A stretch of DNA of 27,500 nucleotides from Bugula neritina (taxonomy: Eukaryota; Bryozoa; Gymnolaemata; Cheilostomatida; Bugulidae). The number at the start of each line of letters is the position of its first letter. The stretch's first letter is position 1. Made by a program: the position numbers and the translations under genes. Of the stretch, positions 1 to 10,039 are shown piece after piece. The stretch is from contig OZ037769.1 in assembly GCA_964035545.1 (NCBI GenBank), forward strand, positions 5,213,429 to 5,240,928, in the 5' to 3' direction. The notes beneath the pieces were generated by a model. It did not search any database. It saw only the letters and a program-made list of their open reading frames with translations, and was not told where the DNA came from.

Positions 1-191
1 AATTGTGATATTTTGAAATTATTGATTTACTACTCAACTTTTAGCAATTATATCCCGTGAATGAATCATGTGAATAGGTGAATAAACTCACCTAAAATTC
101 AACTATGTATAACGATGGATGTGTTTCAAATATGTTTTCAGAATTACTTTTGGATTCTTTATCAAAGAAACGACAATTAGGACGTGGAAGC

Positions 192-328
192 ATGATAACA
201 TTATACTCAGGAAAATACATGCATAGCATCAGATGCATGGTTATTCTCATACTTGTCTGGGCTGTGATTGGCCTAATGTTGATGCATTCAGCCAATGACA
301 GCAACTGGGACAAATTAGGATTCAAAAG
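192..328 (+). CDS. GALNT copy A exon 1: cytosolic tail and signal anchor
   Basis: Encodes a short N-terminal tail followed by the hydrophobic run [16 protein letters not shown], the type II membrane anchor typical of Golgi glycosyltransferases. The exon ends AAAAG|gtaaga, phase 2. The opening MI..L..GK pattern matches exon 1 of the minus-strand copy. The in-frame ATG at 105 is an alternative start. Confidence 0.8.
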
Positions 329-3300
329 GTAAGATTTTAATACTATATTTATACATAATCAAGTTAAAATATGTTGTGCGTAATATTGGATAACTCACTA
401 CTTAGATTGTTTTATAATATAATTTAGAAATGGTCAGTTCAGAAATGGATTTGCGAGAGATTATGTGACAACATCAAGTTCAGAGGAATATGATGGGCGG
501 TCAAAAACTAGTTCAACAACTACTAGTACACAAAGAACTGAACTTACTTCCGGTGCTGCGTTTCATTCCATAACAAAGTCTCAAAATGGTGAAGTTTACA
601 GTTCAAGTACTAGGTCCAGCACTAGCCCATCTAAACTTAGCATGATCTCTGCTGAAAGTTCCATGTCAAGTGGCAAAGACGCGAAAACTGCTACACTAAA
701 ACCTAATTCTACAACTTTATCAATATCTCCAAGGTTAATTACAGAACGAACAAAGGATGAAAATGCACCAGGTACATAATTAGCATGGATTTACCATTGC
801 AACTCCTGCGAATAGTGTACAGCCTTCCTATTACAAAGTTTGTTTTATTAGCAATTTGGAGTTTTAATCATTTAATTAGTAATGCTAAATCAAATTGCCT
901 GGTAGTTTACACATCTGGACTAGCTTCTGATTTGTAACCCAGGTAATTCAAATAGCTGTAGAGTGCAGGTTCTTTTTATAAAATCTGAAACTAATAAGGG
1001 TTTGCTTTGAATTATAGGGACTGCAGTGTGTAGGGGACCTTACTTGACAGTAAACCAACTAAGCATGTATTGAACCTGCTAGAAGTCTAACTCTAGAAAT
1101 GGTTTTTGCTGATGAGTGGCTGAAATGACATTAATGTTATTTATCGCTCAGATTAGATTTAGCTTCAAAACAGACATATATCCATAAATAAGGGTTTATC
1201 AATTAAGTTTATGACTTACAGATCCTTTAATAAATCTGATTCATTAGATGATTATAATATTATACAAGTTATACTTGAATAACTGCTCATAGTTTTAATG
1301 AAATAGCAGACAACTACAAACATTTAGAGTTTAAAATACTCTATTACATATAAAAAAATTGATCATGGGAAAAAGTTGGTTTCATATAAAGTATAATTGT
1401 AATATATAATGCAGTTATATCATATAAAGAACATGAAAGTTGAAGAAGTTATTGTGCATAGCCAAGCAGATAGTATCAAATTAAAGCAGACTTGTATGCA
1501 ATTAGCATGGCAATGGTATTATAGAGAAAAATATTTGAACCAAATAACACAATCAAACTTTTTCTTGATATACTTATAAGGCATATTAAAGTAACAAAGT
1601 AACAACTGGAAAAATATGTAATTGTCTTTCTTTTTTCCTCAAGCATTATATATACTGCTATAATACTTTTACTCTCACCTGTATTTGAACCCGAGCTATA
1701 ACCATTACACTATAAAGGCCACTGGGTAAACTCACTCAGCTCTCAAGAAATCCTTTGGCCTTTTGTTTGCTTGTGGACACCTTTGCTACCAGTGATTTTC
1801 AATTTTCGCATGCGAAAATACGCACCGTGTGGCCCTAGGCTTAGTCTTCACATAAGGGTCATTAAATAAACTCAGCCTAGTACAACTACCAGCAAAGATT
1901 CTAACATTTTTATATAATTTAAAAATTACGTAGTGCTTTTTCACTATCAGATGACAGATCCTATACAATTTAGGAGAGTTTGGTAAAGGTGTGACCATCG
2001 ACTCAGCTAATTTAACAAGTGAAGCAGTTATGAGATACAAGAAAGGATATGAAATAACTTCATACAATGAGTATTTGAGTGACATGATTTCTACTAGAAG
2101 ACGTCTGCCTGATTACAGAGATCCAGGGTAAATTTTGTTTGTCTAAACTGCTACAATATTATGGTCAGTAATGTGATATATAGTGGTCAGCTTTTACGAC
2201 AGCTTGCATCTGTCTTTATCGAAATACCGGTTTTTCATATTATTAGAACAGAAAATGGAAGTTTCTAATAAGTTAATAGAAGTTTTAAATACAAATACTT
2301 AAAAATATGTTTACGTTAGCATTTATGAAGAGAAGCAATGTGGTTTCGATAGCATTGGGCATATTTTATAGGTGTAAAAACAAAACATATGCTGAAGAAT
2401 TACCAACAACAAGTGTGATACTCATATTTTATAACGAGGCTCTTTCAACTCTGCTCCGTTCTGTATACAGCATTATAGACAGAACTGACCCTAAACTACT
2501 TAAAGAAATCATTCTGGTTGATGACTTCTCTAATAAAAGTAGGTAAACTTTCTGCTAGGGTTATAGTATGGAGTCTCTATTATCCTTTTCCTAGTGCCAT
2601 CTAACCAACCGCATTTGCTTAACTGTAAATATGCGATGGTTGAAAATTTATTAATTCAATCTTTAGCATGATCACATATACTATTTACCTAAAATAAACA
2701 ATAGGTTTTTTCTATCTTTTAGTGTCATGGAAAGTTCTAAACTTTCAAAAGTAATAATACCTTGCTGTATTTTTTTTATAACTTTATTCTGAGGGTTGCT
2801 CTGCAAAGAAATTGCTTTCAATTTAACCAAAAACTGACACCATTTAGAGCCACAAATAATTGAAACTTTGAAAAAAAGGGACATTCTAAACCCTTTTTTT
2901 ATATATTATATACACGCTGTGTTCTAGATTAGAAAAGTAGCAAAATAAGTTATGTTCTGCAAGAACCAAAATTTATAAACAAAATTTATAAAAAAATTAA
3001 AAAACTTAGGTTATGTCAGCTTTTCCACTACTACTCCTGATTGAAAATTTCATGGTAAAATTTTGTAATACACCTGAAAGCACATATGTTACTATTGTAG
3101 CTGGATTAGGACAAGAACTGGATTACTATGTAAAAGATCTGGAGAAAGTCAATGTTCTTCGTCTAAAGAAAAGAGAAGGTTTAATCAGAGCCAGGTTGGC
3201 TGGTGCTAAAGTTGCTAAAGGTCAAGTCATCACATTCCTTGACTCTCATATCGAATGTACAGAAGGTGAGCTGGTTAAAACATGAAAATTGAGGTTACAA

Positions 3301-6300
3301 AGTTTGGAAAAAGTTTTGAGTTAAGAAAATTTCCTATAACTTAAAAATTATTTTTCTCATAAAATGTGGTAATTTAAAAATAATGTTTCGATATTTAAAT
3401 GTTTTCATTGAATAAAATAGTTGATTTAAATCAAAAACTAATTTTCTAAAAGTTATTGAGTTTACTAGCTGATTTTATTAAACTGTTGTGTTTTTTTTGC
3501 AGTGTAAATGACTCTTTACGTATATATTATTTCATTATAAAATTAATTATGTTTGCAAGTGTAAAACTATAAGTATACAGCATCACAGAGTATGTTTAGC
3601 TACACATGCAGTGTCTTTTGTTACGTACAGGGTGGCTTGAACCATTGCTGCATGAAATAAAAAAAGACAAGACAGTTGTAACTGTGCCGTCACTGGATGT
3701 CATTAAACACAACACCTTTCAGTTTGTGCATGTACCTCCAGCTAATGTACTATTGGGAGGGTTTGATTGGAATTTAAACTTTTTGTGGATGTATGTCTCT
3801 AAAAGAGAAAACCTACGACGTAAAAATGATCTTGTAAGCATGAACTATCAATTTTATGATATAACTAACTTACCGCCTTCAGTTTAGTCAATTCATTCTG
3901 ACAAAATTTTTTTTTTAGCTGATAAATAGCTGTCTTTGCTATTTATAGTACCTAAATTATACAGTATACAGGCCGAATTATGCTCAAATTTGAAATATTA
4001 CTGCAGTCAATGATGCATATGAATAAAAAAGACTTAAAGATGTATCACATATTCATGATTTAAAAATTAATTAGTGTTTTAACTAGTTTTAGTAACAAAC
4101 CTACAAACAACATTTTAAAGCACTCAAAAAACTTTTAAAACTAAAAGTTGAGGGAGCGTTTAAGCTTGACTTTTTTGCTTTAACAAATTAAATTATGCAG
4201 AAACTGTACTAATTAACTGACATCCCGATAACCATTAAATGTTGTAGTTGGCACCCATAAACACCCCTGTCATGGTTGGAGGAATTTTTTCCATAGACCG
4301 CGACTATTTCTATAAAATTGGATCATTTGATGAAGGCATGAATGTTTGGGGAGCGGAGCACCTCGACTTATCATTCCGAGTGTGGATGTGTGGTGGTAGT
4401 ATTGTGATAATTCCCTGTTCATCCATTGGTCACATTGCAAAGTAAGACATGTACACATTTAGAACATTGTTGAAACTCATCACTCACAAGTTTAAATAAT
4501 TTTTTGATGAGTTTAGAAAGTCTTTTTAGTAGAGCCAATAGCATTAGACCTAATCAGCTTGATCACTAGCTATCACTTTATGTTTTCAAGCTTTGAATTA
4601 TGCAATTAGATTTTTCATTTGATGTTTGGAAAGATTTGCATCGAATGAAACTACTATACATTATAGCAGTGTAACAAAAGTTCATAGTTAAAGGTGACAT
4701 ATAAAAATAGACTAGACACATCTAAACATATGAAAACTCTTGTGATATTGGCCATGAGGAACTAAACTTGACTTATCTGTTATGCTGAATTTTTTGATTA
4801 GTCAAATCTGTTAGCAGCTGTAATTTGCTTTCAGCCCGTTTCAGCATTTTTTCAAATTTTCAGGTTCCTGAAATAATTTAGGCTTTACCTTGTGTGTTGG
4901 AACCTTAAAGTTCTCAGAAATGTTGAGCGACTTCACAAATGTTAGAGTAGATAACTCCAGATCTCTTGTAAAGTGCGCATTCAATTAAAAATGATTACGA
5001 TTACTTAGAATTACTGAAATGGTTTTTCATAAAATAATACTACTTAAAAAATTGCTTATAAAAATGAATTTATAGAAGCTATAAAAATGTCTCAAAAACT
5101 TATATTTTATGGGCAATTTAATTTTAATTTGTTTTTAAAATTGCAAGAGCATTATATAAAATATGTTATACTGTGTAGCTTATCTTTAAATGACATGAAA
5201 TTTGTTGCTGCGATTTTAGGCCAATTCATCCCTACATATCTTTAAAAGGGTTTTATGATGTAAACCGAAGAAATTCAATTCGATTGGCGGAGGTGTGGTT
5301 AGATGACTACAAACGATACTTCTACAAAAGTTTTAATTTTACACTGGCAAGTCGACACAGCATAATTTAAATGTCTAATATAGCAATTTTAAAAACAACA
5401 TTTAGGATAAAAACAAAAAATAAATAATTCTCTTACCTAACTGGTATGATTTATAAACAAACTTTTATAAAGAAACTGTTGTAATAAACAAGTTAAATTA
5501 AGAAAAATACAGCTATTTCATTATTAGTCATATGTAAGCTAAGTAATGGTTAGCTAAAAGGGAATTTTCAGATTAGAATTCTACTAGGACTTAATAAAGT
5601 TTTTAAAGAGCCAATACGTTGAGTAACTGTTTATGAGTCATAGCTTACATACATCAACAATTATTGTGCTTCCTACCTGTTTTAGGAAGATTTTGGTGAT
5701 GTTTCGGAGAGAAAAGCTTTACGGAAACGATTAAATTGTCATTCCTTTGAGTGGTACCTGAACAACATATTTCCTGAAAGATTTTTGCCTGATGATGCAA
5801 TATTTGGCGGGCAGGTAATGAGTAGAAATTTCAACGAAATAATTTATTTACAATCTGTGTGTTACTTAGGGAAAACTATAGTTAATTGAGATAATGAGAT
5901 ATTTTTTAAAGTAGTCACTAATTCTTCAAGATATTGCATATTTTAATGTTTCTAAATACTATTCAGATCACCAACTTAGGCACACTAAAATGTCTACAAG
6001 CACCCGCAACATATGTCAATACTCCAATGCAACAGAATGACTGTGACCAAAAGAATATAGAACAGCACTGGTTAATGAGTAAGCTAGGGGAGATAAGAAG
6101 AGATGAGTCATGTCTTGAGTATTTAATAAATCAAAAACATGCTACTATGTTTCTATGTCATGGCCAGCAGTCCAATCAATACTGGGGATACAAATCGGTG
6201 TGTATATACAGAGGTGACAATTCTCATTCTAAAAACAGTGTTGGTGTGTATACATGCAGGAGTGACAATCCCAATTATAAACATTTTCATATGACAACCA

Positions 6301-6706
6301 ACACATTTCATATAAACTCAAAATTGGTCTACTGGAAAAAATTGTATATAGCTTTTCATTTTAAAGTAGCAGCTTATATAGAAATTAAACTTGACTTTGC
6401 GTAACTCCTTAGTCTTTCCATCAGTAATATGCAGGCTTTTATTTGGAAGCGCATGCATCTATAAATTATTGAATATAAACATTTTAGAATTCTTAAAAAT
6501 AGTTCACATTTAAGATTTCAGTAAGAGGAACAACATTTTGGATTATTTTCTCTATGAATACATAATTTCAGGGAAATGTGCTGAAACACATTACTACTGG
6601 AGCATGTTTGGAAGCCTCAAAAAATTCCACTGATGTTTTCATGTCAACCTGTGATGAAAACAATATTCTACAAAAGTGGCACTGGAATTCAGGAAATGGA
6701 ATCTAG
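192..6706 (+). CDS. GALNT: Polypeptide N-acetylgalactosaminyltransferase-like gene, copy A (11 exons, complete)
   Basis: Enzymes of this family move GalNAc from UDP-GalNAc to Ser/Thr in the Golgi, starting mucin-type O-glycans (family knowledge). Exons are 192-328, 428-771, 1974-2127, 2372-2538, 3101-3265, 3631-3833, 4248-4441, 5220-5346, 5686-5814, 5967-6197 and 6572-6706. They sum to 1986 nt, exactly 662 codons including TAG, with no internal stop. Predicted layout: signal anchor at residues about 16-31, Ser/Thr-rich stem 46-160, catalytic GT-A domain about 210-500 with LVDD (260-263), DSH (315-317), WGAE (424-427) and GH (His452), then a ricin-type lectin domain 541-661 with three QxW repeats (QHW, QYW, QKW). 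The ATG at 192 was chosen because it aligns with the start of the minus-strand paralogue; an in-frame ATG at 105 would add 29 residues. Intron 8 has a GC donor. Exon joins are inferred from splice sites, phase and family similarity. Confidence 0.92.
428..771 (+). CDS. GALNT copy A exon 2: Ser/Thr-rich stem
   Basis: Acceptor tttag at 423-427 and donor CCAG|gtacat, ending in phase 1. The exon encodes about 115 residues dominated by Ser and Thr (for example [10 protein letters not shown]), a low-complexity stem between membrane and catalytic domain that is probably itself O-glycosylated. The last residues (RLITE.T.D.NAPG) are conserved in the paralogue and confirm the frame. This exon is longer than its counterpart (344 against 293 bp), the main length difference between the two genes. 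Confidence 0.85.
772..1973 (+). other. Copy A intron 2
   Basis: A 1.2-kb AT-rich intron. It contains a tRNA-promoter-like stretch on the minus strand near 1681-1714 (listed separately) and a perfect 16-bp palindrome at 1803-1818. Nothing else is recognised. Confidence 0.7.
1681..1714 (-). repeat. tRNA-like internal promoter, possible SINE remnant
   Basis: On the minus strand, TATAGTGTAATGG (like the A-box region of Asp/Glu-type tRNAs) is followed by GGGTTCAAATAC, a good B box. The spacing of about 21 nt is shorter than in a real tRNA, so this is not a functional tRNA. It may be the head of a degraded tRNA-derived SINE. No target duplication or A-rich tail was identified. Confidence 0.3.
1974..2127 (+). 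CDS. GALNT copy A exon 3: entry to catalytic domain
   Basis: Acceptor aatttag and donor CCAGG|gtaaat; 154 bp, ending in phase 2. It encodes the conserved pre-catalytic block ending [16 protein letters not shown], which corresponds to the family signature SD.I.lnR.lpD.R. The paralogous exon at 25273-25426 has the same length. Confidence 0.9.
2372..2538 (+). CDS. GALNT copy A exon 4: nucleotide-sugar binding start of GT-A fold
   Basis: Acceptor tttatag; 167 bp. It encodes [20 protein letters not shown] and then KEIILVDDF, the GT-A core strands that bind UDP-GalNAc in this family. The donor chosen is AATAAAA|gtaggt, phase 1, because it keeps the paralogue's exon length. A gtaaac four bases later is a competing donor but breaks the phase. 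Phe264 replaces the Cys at this site in the paralogue. Confidence 0.88.
2539..3100 (+). other. Copy A intron 4
   Basis: 562-bp AT-rich intron with several homopolymer T runs. No repeat, RNA or coding signal recognised. Confidence 0.7.
3101..3265 (+). CDS. GALNT copy A exon 5: DxH metal-binding motif
   Basis: Acceptor attgtag and donor GAAG|gtgagc; 165 bp. It encodes [35 protein letters not shown] and then [12 protein letters not shown]. Asp315 and His317 form the DxH motif that holds Mn2+ in GALNTs. The acidic and basic blocks are textbook for the family. Confidence 0.93.
3266..3630 (+). other. Copy A intron 5
   Basis: 365-bp intron, donor gtgagc and acceptor gtacag. Nothing else recognised. 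Confidence 0.7.
3631..3833 (+). CDS. GALNT copy A exon 6: catalytic domain middle
   Basis: Acceptor cgtacag and donor GATCTT|gtaagc; 203 bp, ending in phase 0. It encodes [10 protein letters not shown], a PSLDVI block and [12 protein letters not shown], corresponding to the family motifs following DxH (GWLEPLL, P.IDVI, GGF.W.L.F.W). Confidence 0.92.
3834..4247 (+). other. Copy A intron 6
   Basis: 414-bp AT-rich intron, gtaagc to ttgtag. Nothing else recognised. Confidence 0.7.
4248..4441 (+). CDS. GALNT copy A exon 7: Gal/GalNAc-T motif
   Basis: Acceptor gttgtag and donor GCAAA|gtaaga; 194 bp, ending in phase 2. It encodes [35 protein letters not shown] and PCSSIGH. This is the most conserved GALNT segment. 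Two positions deviate from the canonical WGGEN (WGAEH here), whereas the paralogue keeps WGGEN. His452 of GH is the expected third metal ligand. Confidence 0.94.
4442..5219 (+). other. Copy A intron 7
   Basis: 778-bp intron, gtaaga to ttttag, without recognisable repeats. The equivalent intron of the paralogue is 6.35 kb and full of transposons. Confidence 0.7.
5220..5346 (+). CDS. GALNT copy A exon 8: HPY and AEVW block, GC donor
   Basis: Acceptor gattttag; 127 bp. It encodes [20 protein letters not shown] followed by [14 protein letters not shown], the conserved C-terminal part of the catalytic domain. The exon ends CTG|gcaagt: the donor is GC, not GT. A GT at this spot would match the paralogue (CTG|gtgggt), and length and phase are identical there. 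Confidence 0.88.
5347..5685 (+). other. Copy A intron 8, GC-AG type
   Basis: 339-bp intron starting gcaagt and ending ttttag. GC-AG introns are a known minor class with strong donor consensus elsewhere, and CTG|gcaagt fits it. Exon length and phase match the GT-AG intron of the paralogue, and an alternative GT donor preserving the frame was not seen. Confidence 0.8.
5686..5814 (+). CDS. GALNT copy A exon 9: catalytic to lectin linker
   Basis: Acceptor gttttag and donor GGGCAG|gtaatg; 129 bp, phase 0 at both ends. It encodes [27 protein letters not shown], the standard end of the GALNT catalytic domain and linker. Confidence 0.92.
5967..6197 (+). CDS. GALNT copy A exon 10: lectin repeats alpha and beta
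   Basis: Acceptor tattcag and donor AAATCG|gtgtgt; 231 bp, phase 0 at both ends. It encodes two ricin-B type repeats: LGTLKCLQ ... QHWLMS, then [11 protein letters not shown] ... [14 protein letters not shown]. The lectin domain binds GalNAc already on the substrate in characterised GALNTs. CLQ and CLE replace the usual CLD, so ligand binding in these repeats is uncertain. Confidence 0.9.
6198..6571 (+). other. Copy A intron 10
   Basis: 374-bp intron, gtgtgt to tttcag. A run of open frame continues to 6403 past the donor, so unspliced transcripts would extend the protein without the third lectin repeat. Splicing is favoured because exon 11 clearly encodes that repeat. Confidence 0.7.
6572..6706 (+). 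CDS. GALNT copy A exon 11: lectin gamma repeat and stop
   Basis: Acceptor aatttcag, phase 0; 135 bp ending TAG at 6704-6706. It encodes [24 protein letters not shown] and QKWHW, the third lectin repeat with its paired Cys and QxW. The total coding length being divisible by three supports the whole exon chain. Confidence 0.9.
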   Translation, partial: GNVLKHITTGACLEASKNSTDVFMSTCDENNILQKWHWNSGNGI

Positions 6707-7154
6707 ACAATTTCATTGTAAAATAAGAAGAACGTCACCAATATTACTTTTTCATTATTGACTGCAATGAAGCATATTATATTATTTAAAAAATATGAAA
6801 CTTTGTAGAAATTTAATCCTGGCATTTATTTATCCAACCATGAGCACGAAGATCCGTAAAAGATTTTCAGCATTATATACAGTAAGAATATAAACTATAG
6901 CATTTATTAAATTGTAGCAAAACAGACTAGGAATGAACCAATTTTTTTATGTTATCACCACACAGGCTGTATTCATAGGTATTATCTTTTTTTAGCTAAT
7001 ATTGATGATGATTTCTTTGGTTGAGTACATAATTGACTGATATGCTTTTGAAGCATTGTGGGATTGTAATGCATTACATTAAACAATTTAATAATGATGA
7101 GAAAATAATATGCTTTGATGAGAATGTTCGTGTATTTATAATTTGTATACAAGC

Positions 7155-7160
7155 AATAAA
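7155..7160 (+). terminator. Candidate polyadenylation signal of copy A
   Basis: First canonical AATAAA after the stop codon at 6706, about 450 bp downstream. It implies a 3' UTR of roughly 470 bp. No transcript evidence is available. Confidence 0.4.
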
Positions 7161-8549
7161 ACTTGTATTTCTATAGCACACTGATGCAAATGTTTAGAAG
7201 ACATCATCAACTTAACAGTAAAAGCTGTAAAATATTTGCATAGAAATTTACTGGCAACGAATTATAAAAGATCATATGAAAGTATTACTGTAAGTAATTT
7301 AGATACTTATGCCAGCAGATGTTTCATATTTCTAATGTTGAATATTCATTATGAGCTGGCCATGAACAAACTGAATTAAGCTCAATTTCAAAAAAAGTCT
7401 TATATACAAAAATTATACAATTTAAAATGACAACAGAATGCATATTATTGAAGGAAAATACGCCCTGAGCTATTCTTGCCTATGGTATATATCTGTTAAC
7501 TAGATTATCCAAACTCTACATTACAAAATCAGTGTTAACAGAAGGTAGCGGCTAAGGAAAAGTCGCATCCTAATAAATACAAGAGGTAGAGACAACTTCG
7601 AGCTAAATTGTTTCAGCAACAGCAGATAAAATCATAACTCATCAACAGTCTGTCATCAATTGTGTATAGGCGTCCCTTTAAACTTTATTTTCTTGTATTT
7701 ATGATGTTATATTTCACTTCTAGTCCCATTGTTGTCTAGCGTTGGTTGCATTACAAACAGACATTATTAGTTTTGTCCCCTCAGCGTCTGCTTCTAAACA
7801 TTTCTCAGTAAATTGGTTATAGAGAAGGATCTCCTAAATCAAATAGTTCATGCATATTATTAGATATTAACACAGTGGATTAATGTATCATAGTTCAATA
7901 CAATATATATTAATGTAGTTCGAACAACAACAATATACTATTATATTTAATTTAAACTGGAAGCAAATATTTTATTAAACTAGTTTTCATGTTAGAACCA
8001 TAGCATCTGAGAGAAGAAAAATTATATTAAAGTAAATGCATGTGTAATATTAGTTTATCTTTTAAGCCAGTTAAAATATGAATTAATAGCAACCTCGCAC
8101 TACGCTTCCATCATCGCATTATTTGAATGGATGTTTTCCTTCGCCTAATGGATATAGTTGCATAGAAGCAAAACCACAACCGGAAAATCAATCAGACAGC
8201 TCCTTCCATAAAAAATTTCTTTTGCATTATGCAAATAATAGAAATGGTTATTCTGATTAAATGCAATTGAACTTTTGTGACGAAGGCAGAGGTTAGCGAT
8301 TGTGGTGACTAGTTACATAGTTAAGCGATGTAAACGACAATTATAAGCTACAATTTAATCTGAAGTGCCTTCCGCCTCATAACAAAGTAAATTATTTTAT
8401 TTATCTAAACTGCTATTATTTAAAATAATTACCAATCATCCTAAATTTATAAAAATTTGCTTAAGCCAAAGCATTCTTAAGCTAAAAATATATTTACAGC
8501 TATTTTTGTTTTGAAAATTTAAATAACTCATAAGCTTCAGTTTACCGGT
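7161..8549. other. Intergenic AT-rich DNA
   Basis: No gene, RNA or repeat recognised on either strand. I looked here for the missing last exon of the minus-strand paralogue (a CLD/QxW lectin repeat) and did not find a convincing match. Confidence 0.6.
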
Positions 8550-8667
8550 TTTATAGATTTTAATAGTTGTCATCACTGTGTTCTGAAAGGTATAATAATT
8601 ATACTTCGTCCTTTTTATAATTGACTTGGTGCAACTTTTTGAATGCTGTTGAATGTTGTAATTATAG
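8550..8667 (+). repeat. Truncated 5' LTR of the Gypsy element
   Basis: About 118 bp align with the first part of the 3' LTR: TGTCATCACTGTG here against TGTCGTCGCTATG at 12483, and aactttttgaatgctgtt in both copies. The match stops at about 8667, so promoter, R and U5 are deleted together with the primer binding site. Confidence 0.75.
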
Positions 8668-8700
8668 ACCGCTGCTAACGCTTCACCTTTACCCAACCAA

Positions 8701-8775
8701 CTCACCATGTTGATGGACTTGATGAAGGGTGTACAAGCAGAGGTAAAGAAGGTGCAGCAAGAACAAGCTGATAGG
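8701..8775 (+). pseudogene. Residual Gypsy gag-like start
   Basis: A short open stretch from an ATG within 8701-8710 encodes MLMDLMKG followed by a Lys/Gln/Glu-rich helix and then TGA. It lies where gag should begin and could be a gag remnant. There is no independent signature. Confidence 0.25.
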
Positions 8776-9189
8776 TGAGCATGCAAGTCACGGGGCGAAC
8801 TTATCGGCTTTTCACATCTCAGCTGTTGGGGTACGGCGCCATAGGACATGGACGTAGACAGTGTCCCCAAAAAGAGAGGGTGTGTTTAAACACCAGACGC
8901 TCACGGTATCCTTTGCCAACAGTAGGCCCTAAGCTAGCCCCATCTAAAAGAGAGACCAGAGAACAACCAAAAAAGCTTTCATGGGGCCTGCTGATACTTA
9001 GTGGCAACACATCGTAGATATCGGAGACTGCAAGATCTGCCCAATCCTCCGACCTGCCCATTTGCAACCGGTTCACGGGGTTGCTCGAGGAGTTTGTGGA
9101 AAAGGATGTAGCCCACTCCTGAGAGTACCGCAAGCTACATTCCCAACCTCAGAAAACCCCCGGTGTCTGTAAAACAAAGAGAAGGCCCG

Positions 9190-9765
9190 CTGTAAGAACC
9201 CAAGAAGTGTCTTCCCCAGAGACTGACTGCCCCAGGAGCACCCAGTCGTGCGAAAGCAGCTACTGACTACGTGAAAGAAGTTTGGGTAAAGCTGCCACCT
9301 TCTTGCTGGACACAGGGTGCACTACAAAACTTGTTGAGTCGGCGTCTTTTTGACTCTCTTGTTGCCCAAAAGCAGGCAAACCTCAAGCCATATGAAGGGG
9401 CACATGGTACGTTGGCGGACGAATCATGTATCCCATTCTACAGCATCATTACGCTACCTGGATGCTTTCGTGATCAAGCAATTCACGAGATATTCGCCGT
9501 CAGCCATTTGAAGAAAGATGGCATCCTAGGAATGCCATTTCTAGAGACACACCAGTGCCACATAGATTTCCGAAAGTTGGCGGTGGTGATGCCTGGGAAA
9601 GAACTTGTCTGTGTTGACAAGTTTGACAGGCCTTTGGCGAGCGGAGTCCAGGTAGTGCAAGACTGCATGGTTTTGGAACGATTTCAGGCAACTCTCCGAT
9701 GTAAAGTAAACTGCATGAAGATTGCTGGCCTGGGAATGGTGGAGGGAACGCACGAAGCAATTTGA
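9190..9765 (+). pseudogene. Gypsy retropepsin-like protease, frameshifted
   Basis: The protease motif LLDTG (DTG at 9309-9317) lies in one frame, and the rest of the domain lies in another (LLSRRLFDSL, HLKKDGILGMPFLETHQC). At least one frameshift therefore lies just after the active site. The later segment ILGMPFL is the usual hydrophobic-Gly retropepsin motif. It is non-functional as it stands. Confidence 0.75.
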
Positions 9766-10039
9766 CTGGCAAACAGCCTGAATTGGCTAGACTGTCGGAG
9801 AGATCTCCTCGTGCAGTGCATCAACCTCTTTACCGGACCTGTCAAACTATCGTCTGGAGCGCTGGTGGGAGAGTACTACTCCATCCAGGAAGCAGATGTG
9901 AGACCAGCACTGGAAACAGTGGCCGACACCCAGGGAAACCCCCCTCGTACGAGTCGAGAAACAGTCTCAGAGCATTTGGCTAATTTGTATAGTGGAGCAT
10001 GTGGCAATTGTACAAGCAGTACTGAACGCTAAGTACTAC

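Noticed and set aside
105-191. Upstream in-frame extension of copy A exon 1 from ATG at 105
   Set aside because: Possible, but the paralogue aligns from the ATG at 192, and the extension has no counterpart. Mentioned only as an alternative start.
2307-2371. Start of a separate small gene before copy A exon 4
   Set aside because: The ATG at 2307 lies in intron 3; the conserved sequence starts exactly after the tttatag acceptor at 2371, as in the paralogue.
6198-6403. Open frame continuing past copy A exon 10
   Set aside because: It loses the lectin pattern right at the gtgtgt donor, while exon 11 at 6572 supplies the third repeat in phase. Treated as intron.
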